Below are positions 23,758 to 32,139 of a stretch of 64,000 nucleotides of DNA, in pieces; the first letter of the stretch is position 1; the number at the start of each line of letters is the position of its first letter. Under the pieces are notes generated by a model that saw only the letters and a program-made list of their open reading frames with translations, was not told the origin of the DNA and made no database searches. The position numbers and the translations under genes are program-made. The DNA is taken from contig JBEVWG010000055.1 in the NCBI GenBank assembly GCA_040506705.1, positions 1 to 64,000 of the forward strand, read 5' to 3'. The DNA comes from Thiodiazotropha sp040506705. GTDB lineage: Bacteria; Pseudomonadota; Gammaproteobacteria; Chromatiales; Chromatiaceae.

Positions 23758-26217
23758 TTACAGCACAGATTCATTGAAATCGTAGATAAGATTGCTTTCA
23801 GGGCGTTGAACAAAATTACCCTGAACATAGTCGGCCCCACTGCTCCATAGAAGCGCGATACTGCGTGGATCCTCTACTTGAGGTGCAATCACCTTGATTT
23901 TACGTTCATGAACCAACTCGACCAGCTTTCCTACTTCATCACCTGAATCGGAGAGGAGGCTGTAGTCGAGTTTGATGTAACTGATGGGTAGATGCTTGAT
24001 AACCCGCTCGGTCTCCGGGGTCAATGAAACCCGTGTCAAAAGGGTTGAGATACCCATTTTGTTAAGAACGTCGAAGCAGATTTTGGCTGACTTCAGAGAT
24101 TTTGCGACTTCATGTATGTTGAATTCAAATGTTAGAGCGTTTTTCCCTATTTGACCGCTTCGGTGCTTCTCTCTCAACCAGGTGAGTCGCTCCATATTCT
24201 CCAGAAGATCTGTGGACTGAGAGACAAATAGGCGGAGGTGCGTTCCTTGTTTCTTGTGCTCATTGATTACTGCGATTGCTCGTCTTGTGGTCCATTGATC
24301 GACTTTGCTGATCAGTCCGATCTCCTCAGCTTTAGGGATAAACTCAGCAGCGGCATGCAGGTTCCCATCAGGCTCCTGCAATCTCAGCAGGGTTTGATAG
24401 TGGGCCAGTGTAGAGCCTTGAAGGGCAACCACGGGTTGGAAGAAAACTTCAAAATAGTCTTCATCCAAAGCCTTCTGAATCAAACTACCCATGTCTTGGG
24501 TTGCATCACCTTCGCTATCAGTCCGCTTCTCGGGTTCGAAGACGTAGACCTGATTGCCACCGGCCTCGGTAGCTTTGCGGCTAGCAATCTGAGCATGGGC
24601 AATGATTGCACGAGAGTCTTGATTGCCCGGCTCAACTGGGTATATGCCAACACTTAAAGTCACGCCAAGGGTGGTATTCTCCACCTCTATGGTCTGTTGG
24701 CTGAGGTATTTGGCAAGTTTCTCACCAAGGGCTTTCAGCTCATCCTGATTGGTTCTGATGGCAAGCAGGCTGAGGCTGCTGTCGCCGAACCTGGTCAAAA
24801 TATCCTGGCTTGCTAATGAAGATTTGAGGTGTTTTGCCACTTCGGCCAATACAACATCGAGCCCACCAATACCAACAGAGGCCACGAAGTCTTCAGGTTT
24901 GTCGATCTTCAGGAAAAATACACCAGTGACTTCATCCAGGGTCGACTCTGCAAGGAGCAGGGCATCCAATCGTTCAAGTAGATAATTCCGAGTGTGTAGG
25001 CCGATCTCTTTTTCTCTACGGAAATATCCATGTACTCGATGGCTGAGTTGACGGGCGCGACGAATGCGATTGGTGACTGTGCTGATCAGGTGCTTTGGTG
25101 CGATTGGTTTTGAGAGGAAGTCTTCACCACCAAAGCTCAAAGCGTTCAATTGCTTATCCAGATCCTGCTCGCCAGAGAGAAAAACTATAGGAATATCGAC
25201 ATACTCATTTTGTTCCCGGATCACTGCTGTCAGTTCTGAGCCGCTGGCCTCGGGCATATAGAGATCCATGAGAATCAGGTCCGGTTTGAAGTCCTTTAAG
25301 GCGTCCAAAACCTGCATTGGGTCAGTGACGCCAAGACATTCAAAGTTTGCTTTACTTAAAATGGCGTCAGCAAAGTCAGCCTGTGCAGGATCGTCCTCGA
25401 CGATTAATACCCTATATTTTGTATGGCTATTAGAGGTGGAAAGCTCTTCGATTTGTTTCGCAACCAGATAGGGATCTACAGGGTTAGACCAGTATCCACA
25501 AGCATCGACGCGCATTGCTGCAAGTCTGGTTTTTAGATCGGGAGAGTCTGCGACAAAGGCAACGGGTAGACCCGGCAGGCCATTATTTTTATTCCAAAGG
25601 CCACCAGTCTTGGATTCAGGAAAGAGTTCGTCCAGCAGATTCACGTGACTGATCAGAAATTCCGGCTCATCAGGGTTGAGGTCATAGTGATGGATGATCT
25701 GCTGAGGGTTTTCAAGCAGGATAGGCTCCAGGTTTTTAGCCTGGAAGTTTCTCATCAGGCCGGCAGCCAGTGACTCATCAATCCCCAGGAGATAGACCTT
25801 ATGCTCACCATTCAATACCTTCGGCTCAGCAGGGGAGGCTTCTTGAGGTTTGCTCGCTAAAGCCGCCGCCTGTTGGTTACAAGCTTGTATTGAAGCGTCT
25901 TTAAAAGCGTGAATCAGACCATCCAGTGCGACAACATCATCGTGTTGAGGTTTTAGTCCGGTATTGTGGTAGTCACTCAAATGGCCAATCAGGGAATTAC
26001 CACTGTGTGTGATCTGAGGAACACCAAATTTGGATCCAGACTCAGCCAGTGTGGAAATTCGCTCTATCAGAGTGTCCAGCAGATTGCCTTTCCAATCGCT
26101 TTGCACCAACTGGTGCCAATTTTCCAAGATCGCTGAAATTCTGCCAGGCACCTGGTTCAGAAATGAAGTGATCAGGTTAGCTGTCGAGGCTGCTGTGCTT
26201 GGAATATCGCTGCTCAT
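23758..26217 (-). CDS. Hpt-REC-REC-GGDEF-EAL protein with degenerate c-di-GMP domains (FimX-like logic)
   Basis: 819 residues, no membrane segment. Residues about 10-110 resemble a histidine phosphotransfer helix bundle (ISTLAESGSKFGVPQI) without the His. About 135-255 is a degenerate receiver; about 270-390 is an intact receiver (VEDDPAQ, LILMDLYMP, SKPI). The GGDEF domain (430-560) has FGDSSLSLL instead of RxGGDEF, and the EAL domain (575-815) has YQTLLRL in place of EALLR, LTRVS where DDFGTG is expected and VIAPQVED instead of AEGVE, though QGNFVQRP remains. It is therefore probably a c-di-GMP binding or scaffold protein, not an enzyme. Monocistronic. Confidence 0.85.
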   Translation of the reverse strand: MSSDIPSTAASTANLITSFLNQVPGRISAILENWHQLVQSDWKGNLLDTLIERISTLAESGSKFGVPQITHSGNSLIGHLSDYHNTGLKPQHDDVVALDGLIHAFKDASIQACNQQAAALASKPQEASPAEPKVLNGEHKVYLLGIDESLAAGLMRNFQAKNLEPILLENPQQIIHHYDLNPDEPEFLISHVNLLDELFPESKTGGLWNKNNGLPGLPVAFVADSPDLKTRLAAMRVDACGYWSNPVDPYLVAKQIEELSTSNSHTKYRVLIVEDDPAQADFADAILSKANFECLGVTDPMQVLDALKDFKPDLILMDLYMPEASGSELTAVIREQNEYVDIPIVFLSGEQDLDKQLNALSFGGEDFLSKPIAPKHLISTVTNRIRRARQLSHRVHGYFRREKEIGLHTRNYLLERLDALLLAESTLDEVTGVFFLKIDKPEDFVASVGIGGLDVVLAEVAKHLKSSLASQDILTRFGDSSLSLLAIRTNQDELKALGEKLAKYLSQQTIEVENTTLGVTLSVGIYPVEPGNQDSRAIIAHAQIASRKATEAGGNQVYVFEPEKRTDSEGDATQDMGSLIQKALDEDYFEVFFQPVVALQGSTLAHYQTLLRLQEPDGNLHAAAEFIPKAEEIGLISKVDQWTTRRAIAVINEHKKQGTHLRLFVSQSTDLLENMERLTWLREKHRSGQIGKNALTFEFNIHEVAKSLKSAKICFDVLNKMGISTLLTRVSLTPETERVIKHLPISYIKLDYSLLSDSGDEVGKLVELVHERKIKVIAPQVEDPRSIALLWSSGADYVQGNFVQRPESNLIYDFNESVL

Positions 26218-26437
26218 TGGGTTCGAGTCTATAGCCCTTGTTTAGTGTGCGAACTTAAAATTACAAATAACACAAAGTGCTACCTCTGCTTTCAAGTGTA
26301 ACTGCTTGTCTACCATTGAGAATGATAACGGTTTGTCGTGTACTCCGAAAGGGGGGGTAATTAATAATATGACGCTTTTTTACCTATTTTGAAGAATGAC
26401 CATATTTTTACATGGTGATTGCCTAAATCGCTCTACT

Positions 26438-27163
26438 CTACATACTAAAAGGCAGCTCTGATAAGGGCTCTATTTGCAGCACCAGAAATCTGTTTTGCTC
26501 CACTTCCCAGAGGATGTTGAAATCGTATAGACGCATACCAAATCGGTTTCTCTGTTGTTCGATTAAGTAAGCAGGGCGCGGGTCATTCGCCAATACCTGT
26601 TGGATGAGTCGTTTAAGGTGATCTATCTGGCTTGACGAATGTTTCTGTAACTCCGCTTCTGCTTCAGCGCTAAAGCTGAGTTCGATCTCTCTGTTAGGTG
26701 GTGTGGGCGCAAATCCGGCCCTGGCATTGGGGATTGCATCGGAATAGGGAATGTAGGGCTTGATGTCGATGACTGGGGTGCCATCAAGAAGGTCTACTCC
26801 CCCCAGTCGCAACGTCACCTGCTGGTCGGAGATATCCAACTGCAACAGTTCGACAACAGAGAGTCCTATTGGGTTTGGGCGGAATGGGCTACGTGATGCA
26901 AAAACACCGACACGTTCGTTTCCTCCAAGCCGGGGAGGGCGAACAGTTGGTTTCCACTGATCTCTGATCGACCTGTGAAAAATGAAAGAGATCCACAGGT
27001 GCGAGTAGCCTTCTATATCGCGAAACGCCTCAGGACGATTGTAAGGGGGAAGGATTTTGAGCAGAGCCTCTGCCTCAGGGATCAGACCTGATTGTCGGGG
27101 AATGCCAAATTTCTCCTTAAAGCAAGATTGAATCAAGCCAATGGTTTGTAGATCGAACTTCAT
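26438..27163 (-). CDS. trmO: tRNA (N6-threonylcarbamoyladenosine-37) N6-methyltransferase TrmO
   Basis: 241 residues (E. coli TrmO 235). The TsaA-like beta-barrel domain is clear: GLIQSCFKEKFGIPRQSGL, RDIEGYSHLWISFIFH, RVGVFASRSPFRPNPIGLSVVELL and GVDLLDGTPVIDIKPYIPYSD. TrmO uses S-adenosylmethionine to methylate t6A37 of certain tRNA-Thr. The C-terminal extension (RPAYLIEQQRNRFGMRLYDFNILWEVE) is the second family domain. It overlaps the upstream SDR gene by 4 bp and ends a four-gene minus-strand group. Confidence 0.95.
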   Translation of the reverse strand: MKFDLQTIGLIQSCFKEKFGIPRQSGLIPEAEALLKILPPYNRPEAFRDIEGYSHLWISFIFHRSIRDQWKPTVRPPRLGGNERVGVFASRSPFRPNPIGLSVVELLQLDISDQQVTLRLGGVDLLDGTPVIDIKPYIPYSDAIPNARAGFAPTPPNREIELSFSAEAEAELQKHSSSQIDHLKRLIQQVLANDPRPAYLIEQQRNRFGMRLYDFNILWEVEQNRFLVLQIEPLSELPFSM

Positions 27164-27879
27164 GATGGAGTGAATTGAATGACCTTTTTTAACGGGTTCA
27201 TATTGATTTCGTCAAAGACCGCGCCAGGATGGGCATTGAGAACCATCTCTACCACCTCAGCAATATCCGATACACGGAGATGGTTTTCAGGCAGGTCTCC
27301 AGGTCTGAAATCCAGTTCATCAAAAAAATCACTGGCAACCATGCCTGGATTGATCAGGCATACACGTAGACCACTGGCACTGCATTCGGCACGCAAGGAT
27401 TGAGCAAAACCTCTCAGTGCAAATTTACAGGCACTGTAGATAGTGCCCTTTTTACCACCGGTCAGAGCTGATTCGGAGCCGATGACTATTATATCACCTG
27501 CCCCCCCTCTCTTGAGGTGGGGAACCACCGCTCTGGCAGTATAGAGGTGTTGCACCAGATTTAGATCAATCATCTCTCTTATCTGTTGGAAAGAGAACTC
27601 TTCCAAAGAACCAAAACGTCCATAACCAGCATTCAAAATAGCGCCGTCCAGATCGGTGTGGGAGTTGATGATTTTGTTCAATACGCTGGGTAGACGCTCA
27701 AGGTCTGATAAGTCACAGGAGATGGGGTGAAATCCTGGTGTCTGCTCTGACCAGTCGGAAAAATCTCTACTGATACCAATTACCTCGTGGCCCAGGGTCA
27801 GCAGGTGTTTTGATATTGCCGCTCCGATGCCGTGAGAGGCGCCGGTAATGAGTAGCTTGCGAGTACCTTTATTGTTCAT
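27160..27879 (-). CDS. Short-chain dehydrogenase/reductase
   Basis: 239 residues with the classical SDR pattern: LLITGASHGIGAAIS nucleotide-binding loop, NAGYGRFG, and catalytic Ser (VIGSESALTGG) with YSACK. Cofactor preference is unclear, since no acidic or basic selector stands out after the second strand. Substrate unknown. It overlaps both neighbours (11 bp with the phosphorylase gene, 4 bp with trmO). Confidence 0.9.
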   Translation of the reverse strand: MNNKGTRKLLITGASHGIGAAISKHLLTLGHEVIGISRDFSDWSEQTPGFHPISCDLSDLERLPSVLNKIINSHTDLDGAILNAGYGRFGSLEEFSFQQIREMIDLNLVQHLYTARAVVPHLKRGGAGDIIVIGSESALTGGKKGTIYSACKFALRGFAQSLRAECSASGLRVCLINPGMVASDFFDELDFRPGDLPENHLRVSDIAEVVEMVLNAHPGAVFDEINMNPLKKVIQFTPS

Positions 27880-28471
27880 ATTGCGTTACCCGCATGATTA
27901 ACTCCGATATTTGATCAAGCTGTTGTGTAATTAATGCTCGAACACCTTTGCCACTTATCTTTTCATGACCACATTGGGGATTATCTGAGACTATTTTAAT
28001 GATATGCAGATCATCCGGAGAGGCAATTGACGTCAGTGCTGCAATAAATCCAGAAGATTCCATATCATAGGCCATTTGTGGCTCATACTCAGCTTGAGGC
28101 GCTATGACACAGGAGAGTGGGCCACGATTGAGTGGCGTTCTGAACGCTGTGTTCAGGTGCCAGCAGTCTCCGTTTTGTTCTATAACCTTATCGGCTAGCA
28201 GAAGTTCACCGACATCAAGAGATCCATGACCGCAAATTCCGATATTGACCCAGACCGGGTTCGACCCAGGTGGGGCTATTTCGTGCAGATAAGCAACACC
28301 ACTTTCAACCGAAGATCTACCAGGCCCTGAGACAACCAAATCTACTCCCGAAGCCTGATAGAGTGGCAATGGGCCAATCGGTTGAAAACGTTTCATTTCA
28401 AGATGATTGATGAGGGGAGTGGCTTCTGCTTTCAGGGCTATCACCAGATTTAAATGGCGTCTGGATTGCAA
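27869..28471 (-). CDS. Nucleoside phosphorylase-superfamily protein
   Basis: 200 residues. The fold signature is seen in NLVIALKAEATPLI at the N-terminus (as in MTA/SAH nucleosidases), WVNIGICGHGSLDVGELLLADKV and the purine-site region AYDMESSGFIAAL, followed by IIKIVSDNP. This matches MTA/SAH nucleosidase or hopanoid-linked HpnG-type phosphorylases, but it is shorter than typical MtnN. The substrate is not assigned. It overlaps the glycosyltransferase gene by 22 bp, so it is likely translated from the same message. Confidence 0.8.
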   Translation of the reverse strand: MQSRRHLNLVIALKAEATPLINHLEMKRFQPIGPLPLYQASGVDLVVSGPGRSSVESGVAYLHEIAPPGSNPVWVNIGICGHGSLDVGELLLADKVIEQNGDCWHLNTAFRTPLNRGPLSCVIAPQAEYEPQMAYDMESSGFIAALTSIASPDDLHIIKIVSDNPQCGHEKISGKGVRALITQQLDQISELIMRVTQYEQ

Positions 28472-29301
28472 CCGATCAACTCCTGTTCATATTGTAGCTG
28501 GATGGCTTTGTATTGTTCAGCACGATCCAGATGGCCACGTTTTTCAGCACCCTGACGCAAAATTTTGCATTTTTTAACCAGTGTTTTTATTGCAGCAAGA
28601 CGATCGGAGTCACTCAGTTTTTGATTCTCCAGCAATTTCTGCAAGGCATAGACACGGAAGCGATCCATACCCCAATGTCTCCGGGAAAGCTGATCATCAT
28701 GCCCCCCATATTTCACAACCAGGGGTTTATCGACAAAATCCACTGCTTCGCTGGCACAGATTCTTAGCCACATATCATAGTCTTCACAAGCTGGCAGGCT
28801 GGGATCGAACAGACCAAACTCATCAAATATAGAGCGATGCAGTAGAGCCGCTGACGGTGAAATAACGCATAACGGTAAGCATTGTTTGAAAATAAATCCC
28901 CCATGTTTTGTATGCTTATTCATCTGATTTACCCGGGTTCCGTTTCTGATCCAGATTTCATCGGTGTGCGAAAGGCGAAGATTGGACGAACTGATAATAC
29001 TCTCCATCTGCATTTGCAGTTTGTCTGGAAGCCAGCTGTCATCGGAATCCAGCAGAGCAATCCACTCACCACGGGCCTGTTTTATACCGGTATTTCTGGA
29101 TTCGCTTACTCCAGAATTGGGTTGTGAAAGGTAGATGCACTGTGGGTAGTTTGTTTTGATCAGGGTATTGGTGCCATCGTTAGAACCATCGTCGACAACA
29201 ATGACTTCCAATGGCGGAAGAGATTGGGAAAATACCGAGTCCAATGCCCTGGGCAGGGTGTGGACTCGGTTATGGGTTGGAATGATTACAGAGATAGACA
29301 T
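28450..29301 (-). CDS. Family 2 glycosyltransferase
   Basis: 283 residues, soluble. ISVIIPTHNRVHTLPRALDS, VIVVDDGSNDGT and WIALLDSDDSWLPDKL define the GT-A fold with a DSD metal site; ACEDYDMWLRIC contains the likely catalytic ED. Probably transfers a sugar to a cell-surface glycan. First annotated gene of the group leading to trmO, although a small reading frame lies just upstream (29346-29510). Confidence 0.9.
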   Translation of the reverse strand: MSISVIIPTHNRVHTLPRALDSVFSQSLPPLEVIVVDDGSNDGTNTLIKTNYPQCIYLSQPNSGVSESRNTGIKQARGEWIALLDSDDSWLPDKLQMQMESIISSSNLRLSHTDEIWIRNGTRVNQMNKHTKHGGFIFKQCLPLCVISPSAALLHRSIFDEFGLFDPSLPACEDYDMWLRICASEAVDFVDKPLVVKYGGHDDQLSRRHWGMDRFRVYALQKLLENQKLSDSDRLAAIKTLVKKCKILRQGAEKRGHLDRAEQYKAIQLQYEQELIGCNPDAI

Positions 29302-29345
29302 AGCAAAAGGATAACTGTTAAGTTACTGATTGTTAATAATTAATG

Positions 29346-29510
29346 TTAGTGCGTATCCGTTTTTTGCCATGCCTGACTGAAAATGTCCGGAATAGGGCGA
29401 ATGAAAAACCATGGACTATGCTGCTCAATTTCCCACTCTGAATACCAGAAGGCTAGAATCTTGATAGCACTGAAAACAGACTCAGGTGAACTATTCTGAT
29501 AGAGAACCAA
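29346..29510 (-). CDS. Possible small gene or gene remnant, about 54 codons
   Basis: A minus-strand frame with strikingly protein-like composition, including SVFSAIKILAFWYSEWEIE and HSPWFFIRPIPDIFS, ending at TAA 29346-29348. The frame is open back to a TGA at 29517-29519; the only plausible start is TTG at 29510, with GAGGG very close upstream. I do not recognise it. It may be a genuine short gene co-transcribed with the glycosyltransferase 44 bp downstream, or the tail of a gene that has lost its front. The rest of 29302-29618 shows nothing else identifiable. Confidence 0.4.
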   Translation of the reverse strand: MVLYQNSSPESVFSAIKILAFWYSEWEIEQHSPWFFIRPIPDIFSQAWQKTDTH

Positions 29511-29618
29511 GGGCCCTCAGTGTGACATAGGTAGGATATTCAAAGAAAAATATTGTTATTTGATTTATACTGGCCTATGTTGTCTGGTCGGAAGTAAGTG
29601 CGAATGAGGGATAAATAA

Positions 29619-30497
29619 GTGCTTGTATGGCAAAGGAGTTTGCGAAAAGTAACCTCCTACCTCAAAGAGGTGGGTATACATGGAGCCCATCTAAAAGTGA
29701 AATCGAGACGATTTGATACAGATGCCGTACTTGAAAAGATTTTAAAACATGATAAAGAGGGCTTTACCTCATTCTACGAGCGTTATCGAGGGCGTGTTTA
29801 TCGCTTTATCGTGCGTCAATATGGAACAAACGAATATGGCAAGGCTGCCTATTATTCAGCTTGGCGTCACTTGGTTGTAGCCGGTCTAAGCAATAAAACA
29901 CCAAAAGAGCTTAAACTCTCATTTTACCAGTATCTTGGTTCATCTGTCGGATCTCTGATGGCCGCCCGTCGCACACAAGAGCAGACTAACTACCTTCCCA
30001 AAGATATCGAGCAGGATGAAAACTGGAGCTTGGCTCTTATCGAGCATCTAAAGCATCTGAGTGACGATAAGAAACGCTATTTTCTGTTCAAATATGAAAT
30101 TGGCATCAGCGAAGCCGCAATGGCAAAGACGTTTAGCGTAAAGAGAAAAGTGATAGAGAAAACTATCAGTGAGACCGAGGCCGAACTCCTGGATAGCTTG
30201 AAAGATGTGGGTCTACCTAAGAATGTAACTCTGGAGAAACTCTATAGAGGGAGTCGGGTAGTAAAGCCCCCTGTCTCTTGGGATAAAGAGATATCTGAAT
30301 CCTTTGATATGTGGGTGAAGCAGGCTGACAAGCCTCTTAATGGAAATAAAATATCAGGTGATGAAGAGCCTGTAGTTGGTTTGGCCGGGAAATGGATTCA
30401 AATCCGTGATCAGGTAAAAAGCAAATTCTCTACCCTCAATAAGCGCAGTTCAACTAAACAGAGTCGTAATCGGAAACTCTCTTCGTCACACCGTTGA
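29619..30497 (+). CDS. Divergent ECF sigma-factor-like protein
   Basis: 292 residues if the GTG at 29619 is used; GTG at 29667 or 29697 are alternatives and no ATG is available. Residues about 40-90 resemble sigma region 2 (EGFTSFYERYRGRVYRFIVRQYG) but the usual DLxQE core-binding motif is replaced by KAAYYSAWRHL. Residues about 140-195 resemble region 4: LKHLSDDKKRYFLFKYEIG then a helix-turn-helix (EAAMAKTFSVKRKVIEKTI). A further 100-residue basic C-terminal tail is unlike ordinary ECF sigmas. No anti-sigma gene is adjacent. It could be an alternative sigma factor or a regulator derived from one. Confidence 0.6.
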   Translation: MLVWQRSLRKVTSYLKEVGIHGAHLKVKSRRFDTDAVLEKILKHDKEGFTSFYERYRGRVYRFIVRQYGTNEYGKAAYYSAWRHLVVAGLSNKTPKELKLSFYQYLGSSVGSLMAARRTQEQTNYLPKDIEQDENWSLALIEHLKHLSDDKKRYFLFKYEIGISEAAMAKTFSVKRKVIEKTISETEAELLDSLKDVGLPKNVTLEKLYRGSRVVKPPVSWDKEISESFDMWVKQADKPLNGNKISGDEEPVVGLAGKWIQIRDQVKSKFSTLNKRSSTKQSRNRKLSSSHR

Positions 30498-30597
30498 TTA
30501 CCCAGTTAGTATTAGGTTATTTTTAAATAGTCGAAGCCTGATACGTGCGGCCTGACCCCATCTATTTACTTGATTAGAATCTGCTGTTTAGAAGTTC

Positions 30598-30867
30598 TCA
30601 GTCAGTCGATTGTGTTCCGACTGGTGGATATAGCTCATTCAATGGCAGTGATTTACCATTTTCTATAACCATACGTGCGTGAAAGCGTTTGAGTTCTCGG
30701 GGCTCTTTAACGCCACAGGCGTGTGCCAGCATCCCGACTTCATAACTCATATTCTTTACGTAGTTGGCGACACGTTCAGCTTTGTCAGATGAGACCAGCC
30801 CCCATTGTAGTTTTTTGCTGCTCGGTACACCCAGGATCTCATCAAAACCGATATATAAGCTGAAAAC
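30598..30867 (-). pseudogene. C-terminal remnant of an FMN-binding glutamate-synthase-family gene
   Basis: On the minus strand a frame reads YIGFDEILGVPSSKKLQWG, then SYEVGMLAHACGVKEPREL, KRFHARMVIENGKSLPLNEL and YPP before TGA at 30598-30600. HACGVxEPRxLxRxHARxV is the tail of GltB-like FMN-binding glutamate-synthase-family proteins, which are about 500 residues. Only about 85 codons survive; an in-frame TAA at 30868-30870 lies directly upstream, there is no start codon, and the sequence beyond is unrelated. The 481-bp gap at 30498-30978 therefore holds a decayed gene plus the prfB promoter region (a -10-like TAGAAT near 30950). Confidence 0.75.
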
Positions 30868-30978
30868 TTATCCAATTCTGCAAAAATAGGGATTTAACGG
30901 TTCAGTTATGCCTTAGTAAGACTTTCTGCTGCATTCCAGGTAGTGTAGAATTCCCGCTTTTTCCCAGCCGGTGTAGCA

Positions 30979-32077
30979 ATGCAAGATATCAACCCCATCA
31001 ATAATCTGATCGACGATCTGAAGAGACGGGCAGCCTCCCTCAGGGGGTATCTTTGACTATGAGGTCAAGCAGGAGCGCCTGACTGAGGTTCTTCGTGAGC
31101 TTGAGAATCCAGAGGTTTGGAATGATCCCGAACGGGCTCAGGCTCTGGGAAAGGAGAGGTCAACCCTGGAAAACGTAGTCCTGACTCTGGATGAGCTTAA
31201 TGAGGGCTTGGGCGATGCGTCCGAGCTTCTGGAGATGGCGATAGAGGAGGGGGATGAAAACGCAGTTTCATCCATTGAGGCGGATTTGTCGACCTATGAA
31301 CAGCAGGTTTCCGGCCTCGAATTCCGCCGTATGTTCGCCGGAGAGACAGATGCTTGCAACGCCTTCCTCGATATACAAGCCGGTTCTGGTGGCACTGAGG
31401 CTCAAGATTGGGCTGAAATGTTGCTCCGTATGTATCTGCGATGGGGTGAGCATCGTGGTTTCAAGACTGAATTGATCGAAGTTTCTGCAGGAGAGGTTGC
31501 GGGCATTAAAAGTGCCACGGTACGCCTTGAAGGTGAATATGTGTTTGGCTGGCTGCGCACCGAGATTGGCGTCCACCGGTTGGTGCGTAAATCCCCCTTT
31601 GATTCGGGCAATAGGCGTCACACCTCTTTTGCTGCGGTATTTGTTTCACCTGAGATTGACGATTCCATCGAAGTCGATATTAATCCGGCTGATCTAAGAA
31701 TCGATGTATACCGAGCAAGCGGCGCGGGGGGGCAGCACGTTAACCGGACAGAATCAGCGGTTCGTATTACACATAATCCCACCGGGACTGTTGTGCAGTG
31801 TCAGAATGACCGATCTCAGCATAAAAACAAGGCTACTGCTATGAAGCAACTTAAGGCCAAACTTTATGAGCTCGAAATACAGAAACGCAACGCATCACAG
31901 CAGGAGCTTGAAGAGACTAAATCCGATATTGGATGGGGAAGTCAGATTCGAAGTTACGTGTTGGATGCGTCCCGCATAAAAGATCTACGTACTGGTGTAG
32001 AAACCGGTAATACACAGGCTGTGCTTGACGGTGGCCTCGATATGTTTATCGAAGCCAGTCTTAAAAGTGGTTTGTAA
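30979..32077 (+). CDS. prfB: Peptide chain release factor 2 (programmed +1 frameshift)
   Basis: ATG at 30979 opens a 25-codon frame ending at TGA 31054-31056; after a +1 shift, reading continues from GAC 31055 to TAA at 32077, giving 365 residues, exactly the E. coli RF2 length. The product has the GGQ catalytic loop (SGAGGQHVNRTESAVRITH) and the tripeptide region for UGA/UAA recognition in HRLVRKSPFDSGNRRHTSF (SPF). RF2 senses its own level at the UGA. lysS follows, the same pairing as in E. coli. Confidence 0.98.
31042..31057 (+). promoter_or_regulatory. prfB +1 programmed frameshift site
   Basis: AGG GGG TAT CTT TGA C: an internal Shine-Dalgarno (AGGGGG) 3 nt upstream of the CTT slippery codon and a poorly read UGA followed by C, matching the E. 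coli RF2 site. Low RF2 lets the ribosome slip to GAC. Confidence 0.97.
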
Positions 32078-32139
32078 TTGGTAACGGTTACAATCCAAAG
32101 AACGGTTAGAAGTTAGACCAAACTGAGTTGATAAAAAAT

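Noticed and set aside
26316..26335. Fur box near GAGAATGATAACGG
   Set aside because: Only about 12 of 19 positions match the consensus and neither neighbour is an iron gene.
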